From an uncultured Pseudogracilibacillus sp. (lineage in GTDB: Bacteria > Bacillota > Bacilli > Bacillales > Amphibacillaceae), in contig CALGOZ010000002.1 of assembly GCA_937960785.1 (NCBI GenBank), forward strand, positions 1 through 15,257: DNA of 15,257 nucleotides, written 5' to 3'. Below, in pieces: positions 1-6,921 of this stretch. How positions within the stretch are numbered: position 1 is the first letter of the stretch; each line of letters begins with the position of its first letter. The position numbers were made by a program, and so were the translations under genes. Under the pieces are notes generated by a model. It worked only from the letters and a program-made list of their open reading frames with translations, made no database searches and was not told the DNA's origin.

Positions 1-60
1 GAGTAAGTGAATAAAAAAGATCCTTTTTACATACTCAAAAGTAATGACATATTTAAGATG
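1..60. repeat. Partial copy of the 52-bp repeat found at the right end
   Basis: Bases 1-8 (gagtaagt) match the right arm of the repeat core seen at 15026-15257. They are followed by a 20-base spacer (9-28) and a degraded 32-base core (29-60) that begins acatactca. The first 14 bases, gagtaagtgaataa, are identical to 15102-15115, and the 20-plus-32 spacing is preserved. The right half of the core at 29-60 has largely decayed. The array probably continues to the left of the window. Confidence 0.6.
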
Positions 61-80
61 TATCATAAACATAAAAGTTT

Positions 81-139
81 TTAAATAAAAGAAGGATGGA
101 CTATTGTCCCTATACTCTATAGAAAACTTTAGTTCATCC
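81..139 (-). terminator. Possible terminator of the distal cytochrome c peroxidase gene
   Basis: On the minus strand, downstream of the stop at 193, ggatgaact (139-131) can pair with agtccatcc (102-94), giving eight Watson-Crick pairs and one G-U. A T-rich run (ttcttttattt) follows. The 28-base loop makes this a weak call. Confidence 0.3.
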
Positions 140-192
140 ATTTATAAGTCACTTTATCTAAATGTTGTTAGTGATTTCAAGCCCATGGGTTG

Positions 193-1254
193 CTACTCAA
201 AATCCGGTAAGTCTGGCATTTCAATTTCTTCTAAAGAGCGATCTTCTAATGTATGAAGAAAGGCAACTAAGGCTTTCTTTTCTTTCTCTGTTAAATTGAG
301 TTCTTTTATCATAGCGCTTTTATTTATATGATCGTCTCCGCCTCGATTGTAAAACTCAACGACATCTTCAATCGTCTCCAAACTTCCATCATGCATATAA
401 GGAGGGTGTTGGGTAATACCGTATAATCCAGGGGTTCTAAAGGCACCGTCATCGGCATTTCGGCCTGTAAATTCTTTTAAACCGATATCATCCGATTCAA
501 TTCCAACGTTATGAAAACGATTGTCCGTTAAATGAGGTCCGTTATGACATGCGATACAACGAGCTTTATTTGCGAACAAATCCATTCCTAAGATTTCTTC
601 CTCGGTTAGCGCATCGTAATCACCAGCCAAAAATTGATCGAAACGAGTATTAGTCGTCACGATTGTTCGTTGAAAGGATGCTAAGGCTTTGGCTATGTTA
701 TCAATCGTAATATCTTCGCCATAAACATCGTAAAACAACTCTGTATAACCATCAATTTTTGATAGTTTATCAGCTAACTTATCAAGATTCATATTCATTT
801 CAATTGGCGAACTAATTGGTCCTAGAGCTTGTTCTTCTAAGGAATCTGCTCGTCCGTCCCAAAAGAGCGACTTATGATAAGCTGCATTAATAATCGTCGG
901 TGTTCGACGTGGCCCTTGTGCACCTTCGAAACCTTCGAATAACGGTTTACCGTCACTCCAACCTAATGTCGGTACGTGACAAGAAGCACAACTTAGCTCA
1001 TCATTACCGGAAAGACGAGGGTCGAAAAACAACTTTTTCCCGAGTTCAACAGCTTCTTCAGTTAATTCGTTATCCTCTGGAATAGGTACGTCCCCAAGAG
1101 GCGAAAATTTTTCAATCAGCTCTTCAATATATGCTTCATCAACAAGTACATCATTAATATCATTACTAATTGTCGTATCGGCTTGACAGCTTACAAGTAA
1201 AATAGTGCATAAAACAATTATAGTTAATTGGATTAGTTTCGGACGCAATGTCAT
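193..1254 (-). CDS. Di-haem cytochrome c peroxidase, lipoprotein (distal paralogue)
   Basis: Predicted bacterial di-haem cytochrome c peroxidase (CcpA/MauG family), which reduces H2O2 to water with electrons from the respiratory chain on the outer face of the membrane. Counting from the ATG at 1254 it has 353 residues: a lipoprotein signal with lipobox LLVSC (Cys23), haem site CASCH (89-93), WDGRADSLEEQA, haem site CIACH (233-237), and PYMHDGS with Met287 as the expected axial ligand of the C-terminal haem. MauG has Tyr at that place, so a peroxidase is favoured. The frame stays open to a TTG at 1359, but that extension lies across a terminator hairpin (1311-1341). The start at 1254 has AAAGGGGG close upstream and yields a clean lipobox, so it was chosen. 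The protein is closely similar to the next gene along almost its whole length, a tandem duplication. Confidence 0.9.
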   Translation of the reverse strand: MTLRPKLIQLTIIVLCTILLVSCQADTTISNDINDVLVDEAYIEELIEKFSPLGDVPIPEDNELTEEAVELGKKLFFDPRLSGNDELSCASCHVPTLGWSDGKPLFEGFEGAQGPRRTPTIINAAYHKSLFWDGRADSLEEQALGPISSPIEMNMNLDKLADKLSKIDGYTELFYDVYGEDITIDNIAKALASFQRTIVTTNTRFDQFLAGDYDALTEEEILGMDLFANKARCIACHNGPHLTDNRFHNVGIESDDIGLKEFTGRNADDGAFRTPGLYGITQHPPYMHDGSLETIEDVVEFYNRGGDDHINKSAMIKELNLTEKEKKALVAFLHTLEDRSLEEIEMPDLPDFE

Positions 1255-1296
1255 AACCCCCTTTATTCTAGTTTGTGGGAAAAATCCGAAAATAAC

Positions 1297-1341
1297 AATT
1301 AAAAATAATAGAGCAGTTTTCGAATATTTCAAAAACTGCTC
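1297..1341 (-). terminator. Terminator or attenuator hairpin between the two peroxidase genes
   Basis: Read on the minus strand, gagcagtttt (1341-1332) and aaaactgctc (1320-1311) form a perfect 10-bp stem around an 11-base loop, followed by tattatttttaattg. It lies after the upstream paralogue (stop at 1410) and about 45 bases before the downstream start at 1254. No convincing promoter fits between the hairpin and that start, so the downstream gene may depend on read-through. Confidence 0.7.
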
Positions 1342-1409
1342 CTTCATAAGGGTGAACAAGATCTTTAATCTAATTCATTACTTGATGTGCGACATCTTAA
1401 ACTAGTTGA

Positions 1410-2477
1410 TTATTCTTCTTCGTCGTAATCAGGTAAGTCTGGTACTTCGACGCTTGGACTTTCATCTCCAGATAACGCCTTTAAGAATGCAACTAATGCA
1501 GACTTTTGTTCATCAGTTAAGTTTAGTTCAGTAATTAATGGGCTAGTGTTCGGATGTCCATCTCCTCCACGGTCGTAGAAGTCAACGACGTCTTCTAATG
1601 TTTCTAAGCTTCCATCATGCATATATGGCGCATGGTGTGCAATTCCATATAATCCTGCAGTACGGAAAGCACCGTCGTCTTCTTCGTCACCAGTATGCTC
1701 CATACGTCCCTCGTCATCAGAATCGAGACCGACGTTATGGTACTGCTGGTCAGTTAAGTTTGGACCGTTGTGACAAGTGATACATTGTCCTTCGTTCGCG
1801 AAAACTTTCATACCGAGAATTTCTTCTTCAGTTAATGCGTCGTAATCGCCAGCTAAGAAGCGATCGAAAGGAGTATCGTCAATAACGATAGTACGTTCGA
1901 ACGCAGCGATAGCCTTCACGATGTTGTCCAGTGTGATTTCTTCACCGAAAGCTTCTTCGAACATTTCTGGGTAACCATCGATTGCAGCTAACTTGTCAGC
2001 TAGTTCATCGAGGTTCATGTTCATTTCGATTGGTGAACTAATTGGTCCTTTCGCCTGTTCTTCGAGAGAGTCAGCTCGTCCATCCCAGAATAACTCATCG
2101 TAATACGCTGAGTTAATAATGGTAGGTGTACGACGAGGTCCCTCCACTCCTTCAAAACCTTCGAATAACGGTTTCCCGTCACTCCATCCTAAAGCCGGTA
2201 CGTGACAAGAAGCACAGCTTAACTCATCATTACCGGATAAACGTGGATCGAAGAAAAGTGTCTTACCTAATTCGATCACGTCTTCGTCCATTGGGTTGTC
2301 CTCAGGAACTGGAACGTCTCCCAACGGGTCGAACTTAGCAATTAAGTCCGCGTACTCATCGTCTGCTTCGTCTACTGGTTCAGTGTCCGTAGTGGCATCT
2401 TCATCAGCAGTTCCGCAAGCGACAAGTACAAGGGGCAGTACAACTAAAAAGATTGCGAGTTTCAAATACTTCTTCAA
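1410..2477 (-). CDS. Di-haem cytochrome c peroxidase, lipoprotein (proximal paralogue)
   Basis: Second di-haem cytochrome c peroxidase, 355 residues. It has a lipoprotein signal ending LVLVAC (Cys21), an acidic linker (about 22-45), haem site CASCH (88-92), WDGRADSLEEQA (131-142), haem site CITCH (232-236), and PYMHDGS with Met286 as probable axial ligand. The C terminus is acidic (YDEEE). The start is TTG at 2477 with a strong AGGAGGG six bases upstream. It would be anchored by lipid to the outer face of the membrane and reduce H2O2 there. The two CXXCH motifs need a cytochrome c maturation system, and one is encoded divergently at 2873-9732. MauG-like amine-oxidising enzymes share the fold, but the conserved Met argues for a peroxidase. 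Confidence 0.93.
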   Translation of the reverse strand: MKKYLKLAIFLVVLPLVLVACGTADEDATTDTEPVDEADDEYADLIAKFDPLGDVPVPEDNPMDEDVIELGKTLFFDPRLSGNDELSCASCHVPALGWSDGKPLFEGFEGVEGPRRTPTIINSAYYDELFWDGRADSLEEQAKGPISSPIEMNMNLDELADKLAAIDGYPEMFEEAFGEEITLDNIVKAIAAFERTIVIDDTPFDRFLAGDYDALTEEEILGMKVFANEGQCITCHNGPNLTDQQYHNVGLDSDDEGRMEHTGDEEDDGAFRTAGLYGIAHHAPYMHDGSLETLEDVVDFYDRGGDGHPNTSPLITELNLTDEQKSALVAFLKALSGDESPSVEVPDLPDYDEEE

Positions 2478-2535
2478 CGAAATCCCTCCTGTTTTTAATC
2501 TAGTTGTTTTGTTCTATGTAGGGTTTCCCCTTTAA

Positions 2536-2574
2536 ATAGTCATAAAGACTATCCATAGACGAAAAGTTGTCTAT
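2536..2574. promoter_or_regulatory. Two adjacent operator-like inverted repeats
   Basis: ATAGTC-N5-GACTAT (2536-2552) and ATAGAC-N8-GTCTAT (2555-2574) are both perfect 6-bp inverted repeats, two bases apart, 59 to 97 bases upstream of the TTG start at 2477. The half-sites differ by a swapped TC/AC. They could be a binding site for a regulator of the peroxidase genes, but no known consensus is recognised. Confidence 0.35.
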
Positions 2575-2600
2575 TAATTTATGTAATACAAATTAGCTAG

Positions 2601-2615
2601 TGATAATTATTTTAA
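2601..2615. promoter_or_regulatory. Fur/PerR-family box candidate
   Basis: TGATAAT-T-ATTTTAA matches 12 of 14 half-site bases of the Bacillus Fur 7-1-7 consensus (TGATAAT-N-ATTATCA), and also 12 of 14 of the PerR consensus (TTATAAT-N-ATTATAA). PerR control would suit peroxide-reducing enzymes and Fur would suit haem proteins. The surrounding DNA is very AT-rich, so a chance match is quite possible. Confidence 0.3.
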
Positions 2616-2702
2616 ATAATAAATTACCGTTTCATCTTCATTATAACTGAGAAAGCGACAAAGAAACTAAGCAAAAATGAATAACCATTCACAAATGTAT
2701 GT

Positions 2703-2735
2703 CTAAATGATGACATTCGTTCATTTAGCCTCGTT
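2703..2735 (+). other. Hairpin followed by a T run in the divergent region
   Basis: CTAAATGA (2703-2710) and TCATTTAG (2721-2728) form a perfect 8-bp stem with a 10-base loop, followed by cctcgttttt. It resembles a terminator, yet no plus-strand gene lies before it. It could end a short leader transcript or be chance. Confidence 0.25.
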
Positions 2736-2803
2736 TTTCACAAAAACTTCAATTTTCAAAAGGGAATATCGACTGTAAAATGATAAGATAAAAGTGAAGA
2801 CTT

Positions 2804-2831
2804 TTGATTATAAAATAATAAAGATTATAAA
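2804..2831 (+). promoter_or_regulatory. Candidate SigA promoter of the ccm operon
   Basis: TTGATT (2804-2809), a 16-base spacer, then TATAAA (2826-2831), 41 bases before the TTG start at 2873. Each hexamer differs from the consensus at one or two positions. The AT-rich context offers other options nearby. Confidence 0.4.
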
Positions 2832-2872
2832 GTGTGAGGTAATTTTTATCTATACCATTGGGGTGAAATTAG

Positions 2873-3739
2873 TTGAAGAATAAAACACATCAAATTATCT
2901 TCTTATCAATAGCAATAACCTTACTTTTATTAGTTGGAGTAAATAGCCCAAATGAAGCTCATGCCGAGGTGCAACTAGATGCACCGTATGAAAACTTATC
3001 AATCTATATTATGCCACAATATAAAAACCCTGAAGAGTGGGAGGATGTTCCATCTGTTTTTATCGGTTTGTATGGCACGTTACGAAATGATGTTGATACA
3101 CCTTTAGAAGAAGTAAGAATACCGTTTGTGGGGATAGATGGGGACTTTCACTTAACTTTAGTAGGCGATACAGTAGATGAGAAAATAGTAGATATTGAAG
3201 CAGAAGTAGATGAAGCGACAAAAGAAGTAGTTTGGCAATTAGAACAGCCTTTAAAAAAAGGTGAAACCTATGACTTTCTCGTGGAGTATTTTATAAAGAT
3301 TAAAGAAGAAGAGCAAACTTATACAATTTATTTACCTTATAAGATGGAACGAGATGCCGATCTTATGGATCTATTAGTTTTTGAACCCTTTAATGCCGAA
3401 ACGTTCGAAATTGAAAGTGACTTAGGAGAAATTGAATCTACTGATCAGTTCGGTCTTAAAGTACATAAAGTAGATATCGGAGAAGTTGAAGCTAATACCG
3501 AGTTTAATTTGACCATTCAATATGAAAAACCAGATTACGTAACGACTCTAGAAGCGATTGAATCGTTAACAGAACAAGCAGAAAGACTAGCTGAAGCTAG
3601 TGAACAAATGAAAGAACAAGAGGAAGATACTGGCTTCTTCACGGTGGAAAATATCGTTATGATCGTTTTAGCTACTGTAATTATTGCGATACTTATTATT
3701 CTTATTATATTTAACCGTAGGAAAAAACAAGATTCATAA
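2873..3739 (+). CDS. Unrecognised membrane-anchored extracytoplasmic protein heading the ccm operon
   Basis: Family not recognised; 288 residues. Visible parts are a signal peptide (1-31, ending AHA before EVQLD), an extracytoplasmic domain rich in alternating hydrophobic, beta-type segments (about 35-222), a short acidic helix with coiled-coil character (225-252), one transmembrane helix (about 257-280) and a basic cytoplasmic tail (NRRKKQDS). The topology is therefore type I, with the domain outside. It has no cysteine and no CXXCH, so it is neither a haem c protein nor a thiol redox partner. The start is TTG with GGGGTGA seven bases upstream. It is the first gene of the run leading to ccmE (61-bp gap). 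An apocytochrome or haem chaperone, or an assembly scaffold, is a guess from position only. Confidence 0.85.
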   Translation: MKNKTHQIIFLSIAITLLLLVGVNSPNEAHAEVQLDAPYENLSIYIMPQYKNPEEWEDVPSVFIGLYGTLRNDVDTPLEEVRIPFVGIDGDFHLTLVGDTVDEKIVDIEAEVDEATKEVVWQLEQPLKKGETYDFLVEYFIKIKEEEQTYTIYLPYKMERDADLMDLLVFEPFNAETFEIESDLGEIESTDQFGLKVHKVDIGEVEANTEFNLTIQYEKPDYVTTLEAIESLTEQAERLAEASEQMKEQEEDTGFFTVENIVMIVLATVIIAILIILIIFNRRKKQDS

Positions 3740-3800
3740 AACTTATATAGAAAAAAATTATATATAGTACTTAAAAATATTTTGCTGGGGTGATTCACTT

Positions 3801-4235
3801 ATGAAGAAAAACGTAAAAGTGATTGTCGGAAGCAGTGTCGTTTTATTAAGTGTGTTACTAATGTTAATTATCGTTACACCGACAGTAAGTGGTAATGAAG
3901 TGACGATTTCCTATTTAAACGATAACCTCGAAGAACTAACAGACACGTATATTACGACAGAAGGGTTACTCGTCGACGGCTCGATTGAATGGTATCCGGA
4001 CGAAGTGCAGCTTAACTTCGAATTAGAAGATGAAGAAGGCTCAATTTTGCCAGTCCATTATAACGGAGTAGAACCGGACAACTTTACCGATGAAGTGTAT
4101 ATCATTGTTCATGGTTATATAAACGATGACGGAATTTTTGAAGCAGAAAAAGTACAAACGCGTTGTCCATCAACTTATGAAGGAATGGATCCGAAAGATT
4201 ACGATCCTGAAATCCACCGTAAAATGGGGAAATAA
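3801..4235 (+). CDS. ccmE: CcmE haem chaperone, CxxxY variant
   Basis: CcmE takes haem from the CcmABCD release complex, binds it covalently and passes it to CcmF. The protein has 144 residues: an N-terminal membrane anchor (about 6-27), an OB-fold beta domain facing outward (about 32-120) and a flexible C-terminal tail. In Escherichia coli haem is held by the His of an HxxxY motif. Here the equivalent place reads CPSTY (Cys122, Tyr126), the CxxxY form known from archaea and Desulfovibrio. The start ATG follows GGGGTGA. The neighbour is ccmF, 65 bases downstream, and the order E-F-H-A-B-C-D-G leaves little doubt about identity. In many CxxxY systems CcmH is absent, but here it is present. Confidence 0.93.
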   Translation: MKKNVKVIVGSSVVLLSVLLMLIIVTPTVSGNEVTISYLNDNLEELTDTYITTEGLLVDGSIEWYPDEVQLNFELEDEEGSILPVHYNGVEPDNFTDEVYIIVHGYINDDGIFEAEKVQTRCPSTYEGMDPKDYDPEIHRKMGK

Positions 4236-4300
4236 GCTAATATAATAATTTAAATTATTATTGAAAATTGTTGAAGTCAGACAAAAAAGGGTGGATACAA

Positions 4301-6280
4301 ATGGATGTAATAGGTAATGTAACGATATATGCATCGTTTGCCTTATCACTTTATGCATTAATTGCTTTAATAATTGGTATTAAAAAACAAAATCAACGTT
4401 TTATCGACAGTGGAAAAGGAGCGACCTTTAGTGTTTTCCTATTGACAGCGATTGCTGTTGCAATTATGTTAACTGCCTTAGCGACGAGTCAGTTTAAATT
4501 TGAGTTCGTCGCTATGGTTACGAGTACAGACTTGCCTCTTATTTATAAATTAACAGCACTCTGGGCAGGTAATGCAGGTTCTATCTTGTTATGGACCTTT
4601 TTATTAACGTTATATGCTGTTTTAGTAATGTTTTCTAAAAAAATGCAGAAAAATCCGATGACACCTTATGTGCTTGTCGTAATGACAATTAACATGATAT
4701 TCTTTACCTTTTTATTAAGCTTTGTTACAAAACCATTTAATGTATTGGCAGAGGTGCCTACTGAAGGTAGAGGCTTAAACCCGATGTTACAAGACCCTGG
4801 GATGATTATTCACCCAGTTCTCATTTATTTAGGTTATGTCGGAATCACGGTGCCTTTTGCCTTTGCGATTGCATCGTTAATTTTAAAAAATTCCGATGCC
4901 TTTTGGGTACAAGCAACACGACGGTTTACACTTTTTGCTTGGCTCTTTTTAACTTTCGGAAATGTAATCGGAGGTTATTGGGCTTATAATGAATTAGGTT
5001 GGGGTGGTTACTGGGCTTGGGACCCGGTAGAGAACGCCTCCTTTATGCCTTGGCTCATATTAACAGCTTATTTACATTCAATTATTATCCAAGAACGCAA
5101 AAATATGCTAAAGGCTTGGAATTATAGCTTGATTATTATTGCTTATGGTTTAGCGATCTTCGGAACATTCTTAGTACGAAGTGGTGTTTTAACATCGGTA
5201 CACGCTTTTGCCGAAACAAACTTAGGAACCTACTTCTTAGTGTTTATGGCTTTTATGGTTGTTTGTGCAATTTTAATATTAATTAATCGTTATCAATTAA
5301 TTCAACAACAATCTGGGCAAATTGAATCTTTTATCTCAAAGGAAAGTTCTTTCTTATTAAATAACTTAATTTTAGTCGGTGGAACTTTTGCGGTGTTTTG
5401 GGGGACGATTTTCCCGCTGATAAGCGAAGCTTTCACAGGACAGAAAGTAACAGTTGGAGTACCGTTTTTCAACACAGTAATGTCGCCGATTATGTTGGGG
5501 CTTTTACTGCTTATTGCCATTTGTCCAGCAATTTCTTGGCAAGGTTCGACGGTCAAAGACTTATGGAAAAACTTTATGTTGCCAGCGGCTATAAGTGTAA
5601 CGATTGCCATTTTATTAATCGTCTTCGGTATTCGTGAGGCGTATGCAATTATTGCAATTGCTGTAGTAAGTTTCCTTATTTTGACGCATATAGTTGAATT
5701 TATTAAAAGCACCCGCGCTCGTATGAAGGCGACTGGGGAAGCTGCACCGATTGCCTTTGGTCGTATGTTCATCCGTAGTCGCCGTCGACATGGTGGATAT
5801 ATCGTTCATATCGGAATTGCAATCATCGCCTTTGGAATCGTCGGACAAAATTTCGATGTAGAAAAACTAGTTACATTAAAAGAAGGCGAATCGTTAAAAA
5901 TAGGTAATTACGAATTAATTTACGAAGAGTTAGATTTCGATTTAGAAGGTCGAAAGAAAACCGTTTATGCAAATATTGCCGTTGAGAAAAATGGTAAGCA
6001 TGTCGGCTATATTCAACCGGTACGAGCGATTTACCCGAACTGGGAAGAACCATCGACGGACGTTGCGATTCGTAGTACATTGAAAGAAGACTTGTATGTC
6101 GTCTTAAACGGTTGGGAAGAAGATCGTCGGGCAACATTACAAGTAAAAATCAATCCCCTTGTTAAATGGATTTGGGTCGGAAGTGTTGTTATTTTAATCG
6201 GAACGTTATTTGCTGTTTGGGGTGGGCGTTATGCGCCGGTCGTTCCACCATACAAAGGGGCTCAAAGGAAGGTGTATTAA
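4301..6280 (+). CDS. ccmF: CcmF haem lyase subunit
   Basis: Large integral membrane protein (659 residues, the usual CcmF size) that receives haem from CcmE and joins it to CXXCH of apocytochromes together with CcmH. The WWD domain is clear at 234-251 (WGGYWAWDPVENASFMPW). Histidines fit the E. coli set: His171 (HPVLIYLGY) and His301 (SVHAFAETN) as likely ligands of the WWD haem, and His259 and His503 (IVHIGIA) as likely b-haem ligands. A soluble loop at about 516-620 precedes the last helix (about 622-640). The frame opens at a TTG at 4268, but the ATG at 4301 has AGGGTGG six bases upstream and gives the usual CcmF N terminus, so it was chosen. The stop is followed two bases later by the GTG of ccmH. 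Confidence 0.96.
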   Translation: MDVIGNVTIYASFALSLYALIALIIGIKKQNQRFIDSGKGATFSVFLLTAIAVAIMLTALATSQFKFEFVAMVTSTDLPLIYKLTALWAGNAGSILLWTFLLTLYAVLVMFSKKMQKNPMTPYVLVVMTINMIFFTFLLSFVTKPFNVLAEVPTEGRGLNPMLQDPGMIIHPVLIYLGYVGITVPFAFAIASLILKNSDAFWVQATRRFTLFAWLFLTFGNVIGGYWAYNELGWGGYWAWDPVENASFMPWLILTAYLHSIIIQERKNMLKAWNYSLIIIAYGLAIFGTFLVRSGVLTSVHAFAETNLGTYFLVFMAFMVVCAILILINRYQLIQQQSGQIESFISKESSFLLNNLILVGGTFAVFWGTIFPLISEAFTGQKVTVGVPFFNTVMSPIMLGLLLLIAICPAISWQGSTVKDLWKNFMLPAAISVTIAILLIVFGIREAYAIIAIAVVSFLILTHIVEFIKSTRARMKATGEAAPIAFGRMFIRSRRRHGGYIVHIGIAIIAFGIVGQNFDVEKLVTLKEGESLKIGNYELIYEELDFDLEGRKKTVYANIAVEKNGKHVGYIQPVRAIYPNWEEPSTDVAIRSTLKEDLYVVLNGWEEDRRATLQVKINPLVKWIWVGSVVILIGTLFAVWGGRYAPVVPPYKGAQRKVY

Positions 6281-6282
6281 TC

Positions 6283-6684
6283 GTGCGTAAACGTCTGATA
6301 CTATCTTTTTTCATCGTATTACTTTTCATTCCATCCCTTGCCTATGCACAACAAACTTACGATGAAAATTCACCAGAATATAAAGAAATTGCTTCGATGT
6401 TCGTCTGTCCCGAATGTAATACCGCCGGGGCGGAATTAAACGACCGGTTTAAAGGTGAAATTTTAGAGCTTATGAACGAAGGTTATACGAAAGAAGAGAT
6501 TAAAGATTATTTCGTCGGTGTATATGGAGAATCAATTTTAGCCGCACCAGAAACTTCGGGATTTAGCTTATTAGCTTGGGTAACCCCTATTGTAGCCTTG
6601 GTCGTTGCGACAATCGGTGTATTACTCTATATTCGTAAGTCCGTTCAACGGGCAAAAGTAGCACCGCCTGAAGATGTTGAATAA
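6283..6684 (+). CDS. ccmH: CcmH/CcmL apocytochrome thiol reductase subunit
   Basis: CcmH keeps apocytochrome cysteines reduced and presents them to CcmF. From the GTG at 6283 the protein has 133 residues: a signal peptide (1-22, ending SLAYA), the redox motif FVCPECN (Cys42, Cys45; LRCPxC in typical members), a helical stretch with the family-like pattern LMNEGYTKEEIKDYFVGVYG, and a C-terminal transmembrane helix (about 94-116). The open frame begins earlier, at 6166, inside ccmF, but GGAAGGTG eight bases before the GTG and the signal peptide fix the start. It has no tetratricopeptide (CcmI-type) extension. Its presence beside a CxxxY-type CcmE is uncommon. Confidence 0.92.
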   Translation: MRKRLILSFFIVLLFIPSLAYAQQTYDENSPEYKEIASMFVCPECNTAGAELNDRFKGEILELMNEGYTKEEIKDYFVGVYGESILAAPETSGFSLLAWVTPIVALVVATIGVLLYIRKSVQRAKVAPPEDVE

Positions 6685-6748
6685 TCGAATAAGCTCTAAT
6701 GAACTGAGCAAAGCTAATTTAGTTAGGTAACGAGAGGAAGGGATTGTC

Positions 6749-6832
6749 TTGGCCTATGTCGTAAGTGCTTTATTACTTATTCTTGTAGGATATATTACGT
6801 TTCGACCATTTTTTACAAAAAAGGCATCTTAA
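6749..6832 (+). CDS. 27-residue membrane peptide between ccmH and ccmA
   Basis: TTG start preceded by GAGAGGAAGGGA (6732-6743), then 27 codons and TAA. The product begins MAYVVSALLLILVGYITF and ends RPFFTKKAS: one transmembrane helix followed by a short basic tail. The shape, and the Arg-Pro after the helix, resemble the extreme N terminus of CcmI, which follows ccmH in many proteobacteria; here there is no soluble domain after it. It may be a minimal CcmI-like subunit, a remnant of a lost ccmI, or a small Ccm accessory peptide comparable to CcmD. The identity is inferred from position and topology alone. Confidence 0.55.
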   Translation: MAYVVSALLLILVGYITFRPFFTKKAS

Positions 6833-6921
6833 ATTCATTACGAGGGAACAGTTATGTTTTAAACTCGAGCAAAAAAGTAATCCTCAACTATAGAAACAAG
6901 GACTAGAAAGAGTTGGTGCTA

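Larger units (their letters stand above)
2478..2872. other. 395-bp divergent intergenic region with candidate control sites
   Basis: Control region between the peroxidase genes (minus) and the ccm operon (plus). It holds two adjacent short dyads (2536-2574), a Fur/PerR-like 7-1-7 element (2601-2615), a hairpin with a T run (2703-2735) and a candidate plus-strand promoter (2804-2831). No credible ORF was found; the frames open here are AT-rich shadows. Confidence 0.6.

Noticed and set aside
193..1254. MauG-type tryptophylquinone-forming enzyme
   Set aside because: MauG has Tyr as axial ligand where this protein and its paralogue have Met in PYMHDGS, and no methylamine dehydrogenase genes are near.
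4242..4261. Perfect 20-bp palindrome between ccmE and ccmF
   Set aside because: It consists only of A and T in an AT-rich gap, has no GC pairs, and matches no known site, so chance is likely.
4268..4300. Upstream TTG start adding 11 residues to CcmF
   Set aside because: It has no ribosome site, and the ATG at 4301 has AGGGTGG at good spacing and the usual N terminus.
5302..6137. Minus-strand ORFs opposite ccmF
   Set aside because: They are antisense shadows of a gene with clear WWD and His motifs, and lack starts with ribosome sites.
6166..6282. N-terminal extension of CcmH reaching back into ccmF
   Set aside because: It is the out-of-frame shadow of the ccmF end; the signal peptide and ribosome site place the start at 6283.
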